This document shows, in pieces, positions 1 through 5,517 of a DNA stretch of 7,021 nt. The notes under the pieces were generated by a model, which was not told where the DNA came from, searched no databases, and saw only the letters and a program-made list of their open reading frames with translations. The position numbers and the translations under genes were made by a program. Position 1 is the stretch's first letter. Each line of letters opens with the position of its first letter. Source of the DNA: Pseudobdellovibrionaceae bacterium (GTDB lineage Bacteria > Bdellovibrionota > Bdellovibrionia > Bdellovibrionales > JAMPXM01); the NCBI GenBank assembly GCA_016791465.1, contig JAEUWE010000281.1, positions 1-7,021 on the forward strand, given 5' to 3'.

Positions 1-584
1 TGCGGAGTGAGGTTGCCGCGAAGATAGTCCATGTACTCGACATGCAAGAGCTCACAACCAAGACGAGCAAGCTCCGGATAAACCTCGCGCGCCGTCATCT
101 CAACCGGCAGCGAAAGTTTTCGAACACCGAGCACGGGGCCCGCGTCGAGTTTTTTAACGACGATTTGAAGTGCCACACCGGTCTCGCGATCTCCCGCCAT
201 CAACGCCCGCTGAATGGGCGCAGCCCCTCGCCACTTTGGAAGAAGCGAGCCGTGAACGTTGACGGCCTTCTGCGGAAACAGCGCTAAAAACGCATCGCCA
301 AGAATCTGTCCAAATGCGACGACGACCGCACTCTCTGGGCGAAGCGCTTCGATCTCGGCGCGAAATTCAGGCGTATTCACTTTTTCGGGAGTATAGACCT
401 TCAGTCCTCGTTCAATTGCAAGACTCTTCACCGGCGAAGGTGTGAGCTGCATTTTTCGCCCCGCTGGACGATCCGGCTGCGTCACAACCCCGACGATCTC
501 AAAATGCTCGTCACTCAAAAGTGATTCGAGCGCTTGCCGCGCAAAATCCGGAGTTCCCATAAAGAGAATACGTACGCGGCTCAT
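1..584 (-). CDS. fmt: Methionyl-tRNA formyltransferase, N-terminal 194 residues (C-terminus beyond the left edge)
   Basis: Fmt transfers a formyl group from 10-formyl-tetrahydrofolate to the amino group of Met on initiator tRNA in the cytoplasm. I translated the minus strand from the ATG at 584; the frame stays open to the window edge, so about 194 residues are visible of a family usually near 310. Visible landmarks are the N-terminal Rossmann start MSRVRILFMGTPDF, the tRNA-binding basic loop PDRPAGRKMQLTPSPVK (about 37-53), and the catalytic block VNVHGSLLPKWRGAAPI with Asn109 and His111. Asp147 in KKLDAGPV completes the Asn-His-Asp catalytic triad of the family. The C-terminal tRNA-binding OB-like domain is not in the window. 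The start is supported by the AGGA Shine-Dalgarno 8 bases upstream, which overlaps the stop codon of def. With def only 10 bp upstream, the two form the classical formylation/deformylation operon. Identification is essentially certain. Confidence 0.97.
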   Translation of the reverse strand, partial: MSRVRILFMGTPDFARQALESLLSDEHFEIVGVVTQPDRPAGRKMQLTPSPVKSLAIERGLKVYTPEKVNTPEFRAEIEALRPESAVVVAFGQILGDAFLALFPQKAVNVHGSLLPKWRGAAPIQRALMAGDRETGVALQIVVKKLDAGPVLGVRKLSLPVEMTAREVYPELARLGCELLHVEYMDYLRGNLTP

Positions 585-592
585 CGTTTTGA

Positions 593-596
593 TCCT
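593..596 (-). promoter_or_regulatory. fmt Shine-Dalgarno overlapping the def stop codon
   Basis: On the minus strand the sequence reads TAGGATCAAAACGATG: the TAG stop of def shares its AG with the AGGA ribosome-binding site of fmt, followed by 8 bases and the fmt ATG. Ribosomes ending def translation sit directly on the fmt initiation site, so translational coupling is likely (inference). Confidence 0.75.
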
Positions 597-1215
597 ATTT
601 ATCGGCTTTTACAGCGCGCTCAGCTCGCGCTTCTTTAACGCGTTTTCGCTCTTCAACAACTTCGTCGGGCGTTGGGTAGCCAGATTTTTTGATCTTATTT
701 TTAATCTTATTCGACTTCACAAAGCTCAGTCGGTCGATGAAGAGCTTGCCTTCAAGATGGTCCATCTCGTGCTGAAGACAAATCGCCAGCAGGCCATCGG
801 TTTTAATCACAAGCTCTTTACCGTTTTGATCAAGACCCTTCACTTCAACATAAAGCGAACGCTCAACCGTATCAAAGAAGCCCGGCACACTGAGGCACCC
901 TTCTTCGTAGGTGGTCTTCTCTGTCGCCTTCAAAATTTCGGGATTGAAAATAACCAGCGGTTGAACGACGGCCTTCTCGAGTTCCGTCAGCCCCTCTGTC
1001 GTCGCATTGCCATTATCATCGGTGGGACGTGTGTCGATCACCAAAAGGCGAACGCTCTCGCCGACCTGTGGCGCCGCCAGACCAATTCCGTTTTCCTCAT
1101 ACATCGTCTCGATCATGTTCGCGACGAGCGTGCGATGCTGATCAGTCACCTCGGTGACCGATAGCGCTTTTTTGCGGAGCTTCGGATCTGGATATTTTAA
1201 GACTTCAAGTTTCAC
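595..1215 (-). CDS. def: Peptide deformylase
   Basis: This metalloenzyme removes the formyl group from the N-terminal formyl-Met of new proteins in the cytoplasm. All three family motifs are intact: GIGLAAPQ (residues 43-50), EEGCLS (104-109, metal ligand Cys107) and QHEMDH (148-153, ligands His149 and His153, catalytic Glu150). The protein has 206 residues against about 169 in the E. coli enzyme. The extra length is an insertion of roughly 17 residues between motifs 1 and 2 (within 61-87) and a charged Lys/Glu/Arg-rich tail of about 40 residues after the HExxH helix. The start is GTG at 1215: the frame is closed by a TGA six codons upstream, and the protein then begins with the family-typical MKLEVLKYPDPKLRKKA. 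No clear Shine-Dalgarno precedes it, so initiation may be weak or coupled to the upstream gene. fmt follows after 10 bp. Function is certain. Confidence 0.98.
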   Translation of the reverse strand: MKLEVLKYPDPKLRKKALSVTEVTDQHRTLVANMIETMYEENGIGLAAPQVGESVRLLVIDTRPTDDNGNATTEGLTELEKAVVQPLVIFNPEILKATEKTTYEEGCLSVPGFFDTVERSLYVEVKGLDQNGKELVIKTDGLLAICLQHEMDHLEGKLFIDRLSFVKSNKIKNKIKKSGYPTPDEVVEERKRVKEARAERAVKADK

Positions 1216-1233
1216 AACGCCGGTTCTAGGTCA

Positions 1234-1269
1234 GGCGGGCCGGTTTTGCAACGCATGGCAATGCCCGCC
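1234..1269. repeat. Inverted repeat between the small secreted-protein gene and def
   Basis: GGCGGGC (1234-1240) is perfectly complementary to GCCCGCC (1263-1269). An inner pair TTGC (1246-1249) and GCAA (1258-1261) lies between them, giving a two-part stem-loop. It sits in the 72-bp gap after the stop of the secreted-protein gene and before the def GTG. No T-run follows on the minus strand, so it is not a standard intrinsic terminator. It may be a partial terminator, an mRNA-stability element, or chance in GC-rich DNA. Confidence 0.35.
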
Positions 1270-1287
1270 AGACCCGTTTTCGGCCGG

Positions 1288-1668
1288 TTAGTTGGAGACC
1301 CCCGACGAGCCACGACCAGAGTTCGATCTGACCGCTTCAGTTTCATCCCCATCTTCCCCAGGAGGCGGCCCAGGAGGACGCACGCCATCAGGTGGCGGTC
1401 CGTGGGGACGCATTCCATGCGGAGGCCCAGCCGGCCGCTCATAACCATTCGCCGTCATGCACGCCTGAAGTTTCGTCATGTCCTCGACACTTGGACGCAT
1501 GCCGCGCTCTGGCCGAATTAATCCATTCTCGGTCAGACAGGCCTCAAATGCCGCACGCTGCGCTTCGTCCTGCGGTCCTCGAGGCCCTCTCTGCGCCTCA
1601 GCTGTGATCACAAAGACGCTGCTGAGCAAAACTCCCATTGCTGTCATCTTCATCTGCCGACTGTCCAC
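1288..1668 (-). CDS. Small secreted Pro/Gly-rich protein with duplicated Cys-Thr-x-Asn-Gly motif, function unknown
   Basis: I do not recognise a named family. I read 126 residues from a GTG at 1668, chosen because AGGGGG lies 5 bases upstream. The ATG at 1653 (five codons later) is the alternative and starts directly at the signal peptide; longer reading to an ATG at 1779 would bury that signal peptide. Residues 6-25 form a Sec-type signal peptide with likely cleavage after AEA, so the protein should be periplasmic or exported. The mature part has two copies of one motif: FEACLTENGLIRP (41-53) and LQACMTANGYERP (67-79), with the only two cysteines at 44 and 70. Each is followed by a GMRP element, and a third variant GVRP lies further on. 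Residues 80-104 are very rich in Pro and Gly, and the tail is acidic then Ser/Gly-rich, suggesting disorder. It lies 72 bp upstream of def on the same strand. The gene is probably real; its function is unknown. Confidence 0.72.
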   Translation of the reverse strand: MDSRQMKMTAMGVLLSSVFVITAEAQRGPRGPQDEAQRAAFEACLTENGLIRPERGMRPSVEDMTKLQACMTANGYERPAGPPHGMRPHGPPPDGVRPPGPPPGEDGDETEAVRSNSGRGSSGVSN

Positions 1669-1673
1669 AAATT

Positions 1674-1679
1674 CCCCCT
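1674..1679 (-). promoter_or_regulatory. Shine-Dalgarno deciding the GTG start at 1668
   Basis: On the minus strand AGGGGG is followed by the 5-base spacer AATTT and a GTG. It is 20 bases from the ATG at 1653, too far to serve that codon well, so it favours the GTG start for the small secreted protein. Confidence 0.5.
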
Positions 1680-1694
1680 TTATGCAAGACTTCG

Positions 1695-1715
1695 GGCGAT
1701 TCATCATCGATCGCC
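1695..1715. repeat. Short hairpin in the leader of the minus-strand secreted-protein gene
   Basis: GGCGAT (1695-1700) pairs with ATCGCC (1710-1715) around a 9-base loop, within the 184-bp divergent region 1669-1852. On the plus strand it is followed by GACTTTTT and so looks like a weak terminator, but no plus-strand gene ends just before it. In the minus direction it lies about 27-47 bases ahead of the GTG. It could be an operator or leader structure, or chance. I found no convincing -35/-10 pair elsewhere in this region on either strand. Confidence 0.25.
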
Positions 1716-1852
1716 GACTTTTTAAGAATAAAAGGCAATCCTGGAATGGATATGGAATCGAAAAATCTTGTGAATTCAATTACCTGCATACAGATTGACG
1801 CCACAGAAATGAGCCGCAAAGATCATCTCTCATAATAAACACAGGAGTCCTC

Positions 1853-2263
1853 ATGAAAACTTTCATCCTTGCGCTCGCGCTTTCGTTCTCACCGACTCTC
1901 ATGGCCGCCGGTCCCGCAACCAAAGCCGGTTACGCTTTAAAAATGGAACTCTCGATGAATGGAAAAGTCGTCTCCACTCCACAACTCATTGTCCGCAATG
2001 GCGCGACCGGCTCGATCACCGAAGAGTCGGCGACCCAGAAAACGTTTATCGAAGTCACAGCAACCGAAGGTTCAGTGCAAAAACGCCAAGGGATCATGAT
2101 GAACTTCGTCGTCGGTGTGATCGCAAAAGACGGTGTGCGAACTGTTCTTTCTCGTCCGAGCATCCTCGCCAACGAAAATGAGAAAGCCGAAATTACAATC
2201 GCCGGCAAAGAGAGCGGCGAGACAATGGCTCTTTCGGTGATTGCCGCCCGCAAAACGTTGTAG
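1853..2263 (+). CDS. Small secreted protein with secretin-like motif and internal repeat, function unknown
   Basis: The product is 136 residues. Residues 1-19 are a Sec signal peptide (MKTFILALALSFSPTLMAA), so the mature protein of about 117 residues is exported to the periplasm or envelope. The start is secured by AGGAG at 1843-1847, 5 bases before the ATG. The mature part alternates hydrophobic and polar residues as in a beta-rich fold and has no cysteine. Two segments repeat one pattern with identical spacing: SxPx(L/I)(I/L) followed by IT nine to ten residues later, at 41-56 and 100-115. The second copy, TVLSRPSILANENEKAEITI, closely resembles the conserved stretch of bacterial secretins (type II/IV outer-membrane channels: LSxPxxLTxDNxxAxIxVG). 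The protein is far too short to be a secretin, so it may be a single-domain relative or an accessory protein; this is inference. No clear promoter is seen; a CATAAT at 1831 lacks a -35 partner. The reading frame is confident, its role is not. Confidence 0.85.
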   Translation: MKTFILALALSFSPTLMAAGPATKAGYALKMELSMNGKVVSTPQLIVRNGATGSITEESATQKTFIEVTATEGSVQKRQGIMMNFVVGVIAKDGVRTVLSRPSILANENEKAEITIAGKESGETMALSVIAARKTL

Positions 2264-2390
2264 AGATGGTGTGGACCGCCGACAGCGTCATTCAGTACAC
2301 GATGCGAAAACCCCTCTAAGCGTCTTTTTTACACTGAAACGGAGCAGATGGAGAAAACCGCCCACCTGTGGCAATTTCAGCCCAGCGTTT

Positions 2391-2395
2391 GGAGG
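2391..2395 (+). promoter_or_regulatory. Shine-Dalgarno deciding the ATG start at 2400
   Basis: A full GGAGG stands 4 bases before the ATG at 2400, which opens a clean signal peptide. This rejects the longer in-frame reading from 2241, which would overlap the preceding gene and place the signal peptide internally. Confidence 0.8.
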
Positions 2396-2399
2396 CTTT

Positions 2400-2786
2400 A
2401 TGAAAAAGTATTTCGTTCTGTGTGCGATCGGTCTTTTCCTTCTCCACACTCCAGCTCAAGCAACAACAGCAGTGCTTTGCGGCGATCCGGCCCTGGTCGA
2501 TGAAGACAATGACCGTGCCAGCGTCTGGTTGATTTTAGAAAACAGTGATTCTCGATCAGCCGATGAAACTCAGGCGATCTTTTTTGGCAAAGAGGCTCGT
2601 GTTGCCTCGGTCAGCGTGCAGAACAGTCAGATCTCCATCCGAACCACCAAACCAAGCCGCACCGTTGTCCTTTCCGAAGCCGACATCGACACTTCGGTCT
2701 GCGACGGAGAGACGCTGTTCTCGGTTCAGATCAACTCAGCAAAGACCCGAAAATCGATTGGCAGCTGCCGCTGCTTTGAAGATTAA
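2400..2786 (+). CDS. Small secreted four-cysteine protein, function unknown
   Basis: I do not recognise a family. The product is 128 residues. Residues 1-21 (MKKYFVLCAIGLFLLHTPAQA) form a Sec signal peptide with a typical AQA cleavage site. The cysteine in the signal peptide is not in a lipobox, so it is not an obvious lipoprotein. The mature part has four cysteines: Cys27, Cys101, and Cys123 and Cys125 in the C-terminal SCRC. This suggests one or two disulfides made in the periplasm; the arrangement is not a thioredoxin CxxC. The body (about 40-115) is beta-like with alternating hydrophobics and no transmembrane segment. The gene lies 136 bp after the previous secreted-protein gene, with no clear promoter or terminator in the gap, so the two could be co-transcribed. 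It ends 8 bp from the stop of the convergent lptG-like gene. The strong Shine-Dalgarno and signal peptide make it a real gene. Confidence 0.85.
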   Translation: MKKYFVLCAIGLFLLHTPAQATTAVLCGDPALVDEDNDRASVWLILENSDSRSADETQAIFFGKEARVASVSVQNSQISIRTTKPSRTVVLSEADIDTSVCDGETLFSVQINSAKTRKSIGSCRCFED

Positions 2787-2794
2787 CAGCACTA

Positions 2795-2866
2795 CTAGCG
2801 GCGCATCCGAACAAGAGTCACGACGGCAAGAGCCGACATCGCGACATTCGGGACCCAAGCCGCTAG
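2795..2866. repeat. 8-bp inverted repeat at the convergent gene ends
   Basis: CTAGCGGC (2795-2802) pairs perfectly with GCCGCTAG (2859-2866). The left arm contains the stop codon of the lptG-like gene. Inside the 56-base loop, CGGC (2824-2827) and GCCG (2832-2835) form a second small hairpin. There is no T-run on either side, so an intrinsic terminator is doubtful. Because the repeat lies in coding sequence, its arms are also constrained by the protein. Confidence 0.25.
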
Positions 2867-3874
2867 CACTGGGGGAATGGCGCCGTGTTTTCCGAGCGTG
2901 ATTCCCGAACTATAAAAGGCCCAGTAAGCAAACGCGAGTCCAATCGTAATTCCGACATTAAACGCGGCCGACCCCGACCGCTGTTTGCCGACTGAAAACG
3001 GAATGCCAATCAGGCTCATCACCAGAGCCGCCATCGAAAAACTCAGCTTCGCGTGGTAGTCGACTTCGTAGCGAATGGTATCAAGTCCTGACTCTTTGTT
3101 TTTGCGAATGAAGTGCTGGAGCTCTTTCAGCGAGAGCGCATCCGTGCTCTGCCCACTGGCCTGCAAGTCTTTTGAGTCCTCGGCGACAACGATCGTCTTG
3201 GCTTTAAAGCTCTGTGTAATCGGCACACTCGTTTCAACCGGAAAAAGCGTGACCGTGCCATCGCCAAGCTCCCAGGTCTGCCCCTTGAGCTTGACACTGT
3301 TTGCCGTGATCATCTGCGCGAGCCGCCAAGCTCCATCAAACTGATACATCGTTAGCCCCATCGCCATTGCCGTATCGGGCTGAAGGGTCTTGATGTTGTA
3401 GAGCGAGTTTCCTGAACGATACCAAATGCGATCGGTCTTAACCGTCGAATACAAGCCCGGCTGTTTACGAATCTCCACCCAGTAGATGTAGTTCTTTTGC
3501 TGGTTGATATAGGGGCCAACGCGATCGTTTAAAAAGAACGACACTGAACTGATCAAGACAACCAAGACCAGAATGGGCGCCGAGACACGAGCGAGACTCA
3601 TACCGCTCGCAAAAAGCGCCACAAGCTCGTTGGTTTTACCAAGCGAGCCTAGCGTAAACACCACGCCCAGCAGACAGGCCACCGGCACCATCTGGTAGAG
3701 AACACCGGGAGTCGAATACAGATAAAAGAGTCCGACCGACTTGAGTGTCGCCTCAGTGCGAACAAAGTTGGACATGTAGTCCACCGTCACGAAAAGCGTG
3801 ACGAAAACGACGAGTCCGCCAGCAAAAAAGCCGAGAAAGAGCTTCGCAATGTAGCGGTCGATAATTGAGAACAT
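2795..3874 (-). CDS. lptG: LptF/LptG-family lipopolysaccharide transport permease, most like LptG
   Basis: LptF and LptG are the inner-membrane subunits that, with the LptB2 ATPase, extract LPS and pass it to LptC and the periplasmic bridge. The 359-residue length fits the family. The layout is typical: start MFSIIDRYIAKLFLGFF with TM1 (about 10-30), TM2 (58-78), TM3 (98-116), a periplasmic beta-jellyroll region (about 120-265), then TM4 (275-295), TM5 (305-325) and TM6 (335-355). Family landmarks are the coupling-helix-like ELVALFASGMS (83-93), the SLKELQHFIRKNKESG segment (248-263), IGIPFSVGKQRSG (289-301) and the IPPVLAAWVP end (333-342). The N-terminus and the segment before TM4 resemble LptG more than LptF, but the subtype is an inference. 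Oddly, no lptF is adjacent: the next gene upstream is divergent and the downstream neighbour is convergent, so it appears monocistronic. The Shine-Dalgarno is weak (AGG, 8 bases before the ATG). Confidence 0.92.
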   Translation of the reverse strand: MFSIIDRYIAKLFLGFFAGGLVVFVTLFVTVDYMSNFVRTEATLKSVGLFYLYSTPGVLYQMVPVACLLGVVFTLGSLGKTNELVALFASGMSLARVSAPILVLVVLISSVSFFLNDRVGPYINQQKNYIYWVEIRKQPGLYSTVKTDRIWYRSGNSLYNIKTLQPDTAMAMGLTMYQFDGAWRLAQMITANSVKLKGQTWELGDGTVTLFPVETSVPITQSFKAKTIVVAEDSKDLQASGQSTDALSLKELQHFIRKNKESGLDTIRYEVDYHAKLSFSMAALVMSLIGIPFSVGKQRSGSAAFNVGITIGLAFAYWAFYSSGITLGKHGAIPPVLAAWVPNVAMSALAVVTLVRMRR

Positions 3875-3948
3875 AGAATAAGCCTACGGCGGGCCGCGCC
3901 ATTCGTCACTCTCTTGACAGCGAGAAGTGAGAAGGATTCACTCGAATC
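3875..3948. promoter_or_regulatory. Divergent intergenic region between lptG and the receiver-protein operon
   Basis: These 74 bases must hold the start signals of both divergent units, unless these extend into the coding sequence. A perfect -35 hexamer TTGACA is at 3914-3919 on the plus strand. The best -10 at 17 bases spacing (TTCACT, 3937-3942) matches only 3 of 6 and would give an almost leaderless mRNA, so I do not call a firm promoter. A TATTCT stands directly before the lptG ATG on the minus strand, without a -35 partner. A GC-rich near-palindrome lies around 3888-3900. Confidence 0.35.
3935..3948 (+). repeat. Perfect small hairpin filling the gap between Shine-Dalgarno and start codon of the receiver gene
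   Basis: GATTC (3935-3939) and GAATC (3944-3948) are perfect inverted arms around ACTC, ending on the base before the ATG at 3949. The only Shine-Dalgarno-like sequence, GAAGGA (3931-3936), is 12 bases from the ATG, longer than optimal, and its last two bases lie in the first arm. Folding could shorten the effective spacing or mask part of the site; a stem of 5 pairs is weak, so chance is possible. Confidence 0.3.
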
Positions 3949-5517
3949 ATGGCATTGCGCGTCTTACTGGCCGATGAGAGCGTTACGATCAAGAAAGTGA
4001 TTCAGCTCGCCCTGCAGGACTTCGCTGTTGAGGTGAAGGCTGTTCCTGTTGGTGTCGACGTTCTTGACGTCACCAAAAGCTTTAAACCGGATCTGATTTT
4101 TGCTGATATTTTGCTGCAAAAGCGGTCAGGCTATGATGTCTGTCGCGATCTCAAGCGCGATCCCGAAACAGCATCGCTTCCGGTTGTTCTGATGTGGAGC
4201 TCATTCATGGAGCTCGACCAAGCCCAGCTTGAAGCCACAGGTGCTGACGGCAAACTCGAAAAACCGTTCGACGTCGAAACCCTTCGTCGCCTGGTTCTGG
4301 AACTTGTTCCGCGCACGCGCACGCAGAGAATGGCCCACTATCTCGACTTTCCTGCGACCGTCGCAGCCCCCCTCAAGTCCGAAGAGGCGGAGCGCGCAAA
4401 AAACTATCAGCCACCGGTTCCAGCTGGGGACTTTGAAATCGCAGCCCCACCTCCGACGGGATTTACACCCGCTATTCCAGAGCGTCCCGAAGCGATCTCC
4501 CTTGCGCCAAGTGAGCCGGAACCCCCGACTCACGAGCGGCAACACGATCCTGTTCCTCCGACAAAAGAGGAACCTCTCGGCGTACTTCCGGATCTCCATT
4601 TCTCGGGAGCATCGGGCTGGAACATGGAGAGCTTTGAGCCGCTCTCCAGCTTCGACGATGCCGAGAAGGCCGACGATGAGGCGGACGAGTTTAAGCCGAT
4701 TCAACTTCCCAATATGGACTCGCCTCTCGAAGCCCCGACCTCAACGCCATCGCTCAGCCTTTTGAGCGACGATGACGACGATGAGGCCGATGAGAAGTGG
4801 GCGCCACAGTCTCTCGACAAATATCGCATCGCTCCGCTCAGCACCGAAGAGGCGCTGGCTTTGGACGACGACGAGACTCCTGCGATACCAACGGTCACGC
4901 CAGCAACCGCTGCACGGGCCACTGCCGTAACAGACAAGATTCCAATTCCGGATCTGCCTCAGTCGCCTCGAGTGATCGAAGCCAGTCCCGAAGAAGAACT
5001 GGCTGAGTTCTCCCTCGACGAAGACGACTTCGATAAGACACTCGAAATCGAACCGATTTCACACGAGGACCGCACACAACCGTCGATCGTGCGCGAACTT
5101 CTGCGCGAGCCTGACTTTACCGGCCATCGATCGACTGACCTTTCTCGGGCCGGAACATCGACAGCTTCACGGCGCGAAGCTCCGATCGAAGAATTTGATC
5201 CGAGCGATATCACTCAAAAAATTCCACAAACCGGAACCTTCTTTAAAGACATGCACGGTGCCGTAGACCTAAGCGAAGCCGGGCGCCCCGCAAGTCGGGG
5301 CCGCGAGGCACACACACCGGAACCATCTTATCGGACGGCTTCAACTTATTCCCAGAGTGGCATATCGGATCGAAACTTCGAAGAGGCGATCCGCGCCAAA
5401 ATGGAGCCAGCGCTTGAGGCCATTATTGAACGCATGGTGAATCAGCTATTGCCGCAAATTGCAGAACGCATCATCTCGCGCGAACTGCAAAAACTTCTCG
5501 AGGACTCTGAAAAGTGA
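3949..5517 (+). CDS. Response-regulator receiver protein with long disordered linker and C-terminal helix
   Basis: This 522-residue protein begins with a complete CheY-like receiver domain (about 3-122). The acidic pair Asp9/Glu10, phospho-acceptor Asp53 (in DLIFADILLQKRSG), the Ser84/Ser85 switch position and Lys105 (in KLEKPFD) are all present, so it should be phosphorylated by a histidine kinase. None is encoded nearby. Residues about 130-475 are low-complexity: rich in Pro, Ser, Glu and Asp, with acidic runs such as 274-282, and surely disordered. The end (about 477-519) is a strongly predicted amphipathic helix, including MEPALEAIIERMVNQLLPQI and AERIISRELQKLLED. Similar C-terminal helices occur, as I recall, in receiver proteins of deltaproteobacteria-like lineages, where they may mediate interaction; this is inference. 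There is no DNA-binding, enzymatic or membrane domain, so it is not a classical transcription factor. Its TGA overlaps the nadC GTG, tying it to nadC-birA. Signal input and output are unknown. Confidence 0.95.
   Translation: MALRVLLADESVTIKKVIQLALQDFAVEVKAVPVGVDVLDVTKSFKPDLIFADILLQKRSGYDVCRDLKRDPETASLPVVLMWSSFMELDQAQLEATGADGKLEKPFDVETLRRLVLELVPRTRTQRMAHYLDFPATVAAPLKSEEAERAKNYQPPVPAGDFEIAAPPPTGFTPAIPERPEAISLAPSEPEPPTHERQHDPVPPTKEEPLGVLPDLHFSGASGWNMESFEPLSSFDDAEKADDEADEFKPIQLPNMDSPLEAPTSTPSLSLLSDDDDDEADEKWAPQSLDKYRIAPLSTEEALALDDDETPAIPTVTPATAARATAVTDKIPIPDLPQSPRVIEASPEEELAEFSLDEDDFDKTLEIEPISHEDRTQPSIVRELLREPDFTGHRSTDLSRAGTSTASRREAPIEEFDPSDITQKIPQTGTFFKDMHGAVDLSEAGRPASRGREAHTPEPSYRTASTYSQSGISDRNFEEAIRAKMEPALEAIIERMVNQLLPQIAERIISRELQKLLEDSEK
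5501..5504 (+). promoter_or_regulatory. nadC Shine-Dalgarno inside the end of the receiver gene
   Basis: AGGA lies 9 bases before the GTG at 5514, within the last codons of the upstream gene. With the GTGA stop/start overlap this supports the GTG as the true start and coupled translation. Confidence 0.65.

Noticed and set aside
442..1164. Long plus-strand open frame of 240 codons opposite def and fmt
   Set aside because: It is antisense to two certain genes, has no recognisable domain, and is explained by codon bias of the opposite strand.
1288..1779. Longer reading of the secreted Cys/Pro/Gly protein from an ATG at 1779
   Set aside because: It would place about 42 residues before the signal peptide and has no good Shine-Dalgarno; the GTG at 1668 has AGGGGG at ideal spacing.
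1795..1836. TTGACG (1795-1800) and CATAAT (1831-1836) as a promoter for the gene at 1853
   Set aside because: The spacing is 30 bases, far from the 16-18 needed, and neither has another good partner.
2291..2338. TTCAGT/ACTGAA inverted repeat enclosing a T6 run after the secretin-motif gene, considered as a terminator
   Set aside because: The T-run lies inside the loop rather than after the stem, the arms are only 6 bp and the loop is 36 bases.
2241..2786. Longer reading of the four-cysteine protein from an ATG at 2241
   Set aside because: It overlaps the preceding gene and buries the signal peptide; GGAGG before the ATG at 2400 marks the true start.
4201..4765. Open frames on both strands inside the receiver-protein linker
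   Set aside because: Low-complexity, arginine-rich or serine-rich translations typical of shadow frames; the linker is in frame with a clear receiver domain and ends in the coupled nadC start.
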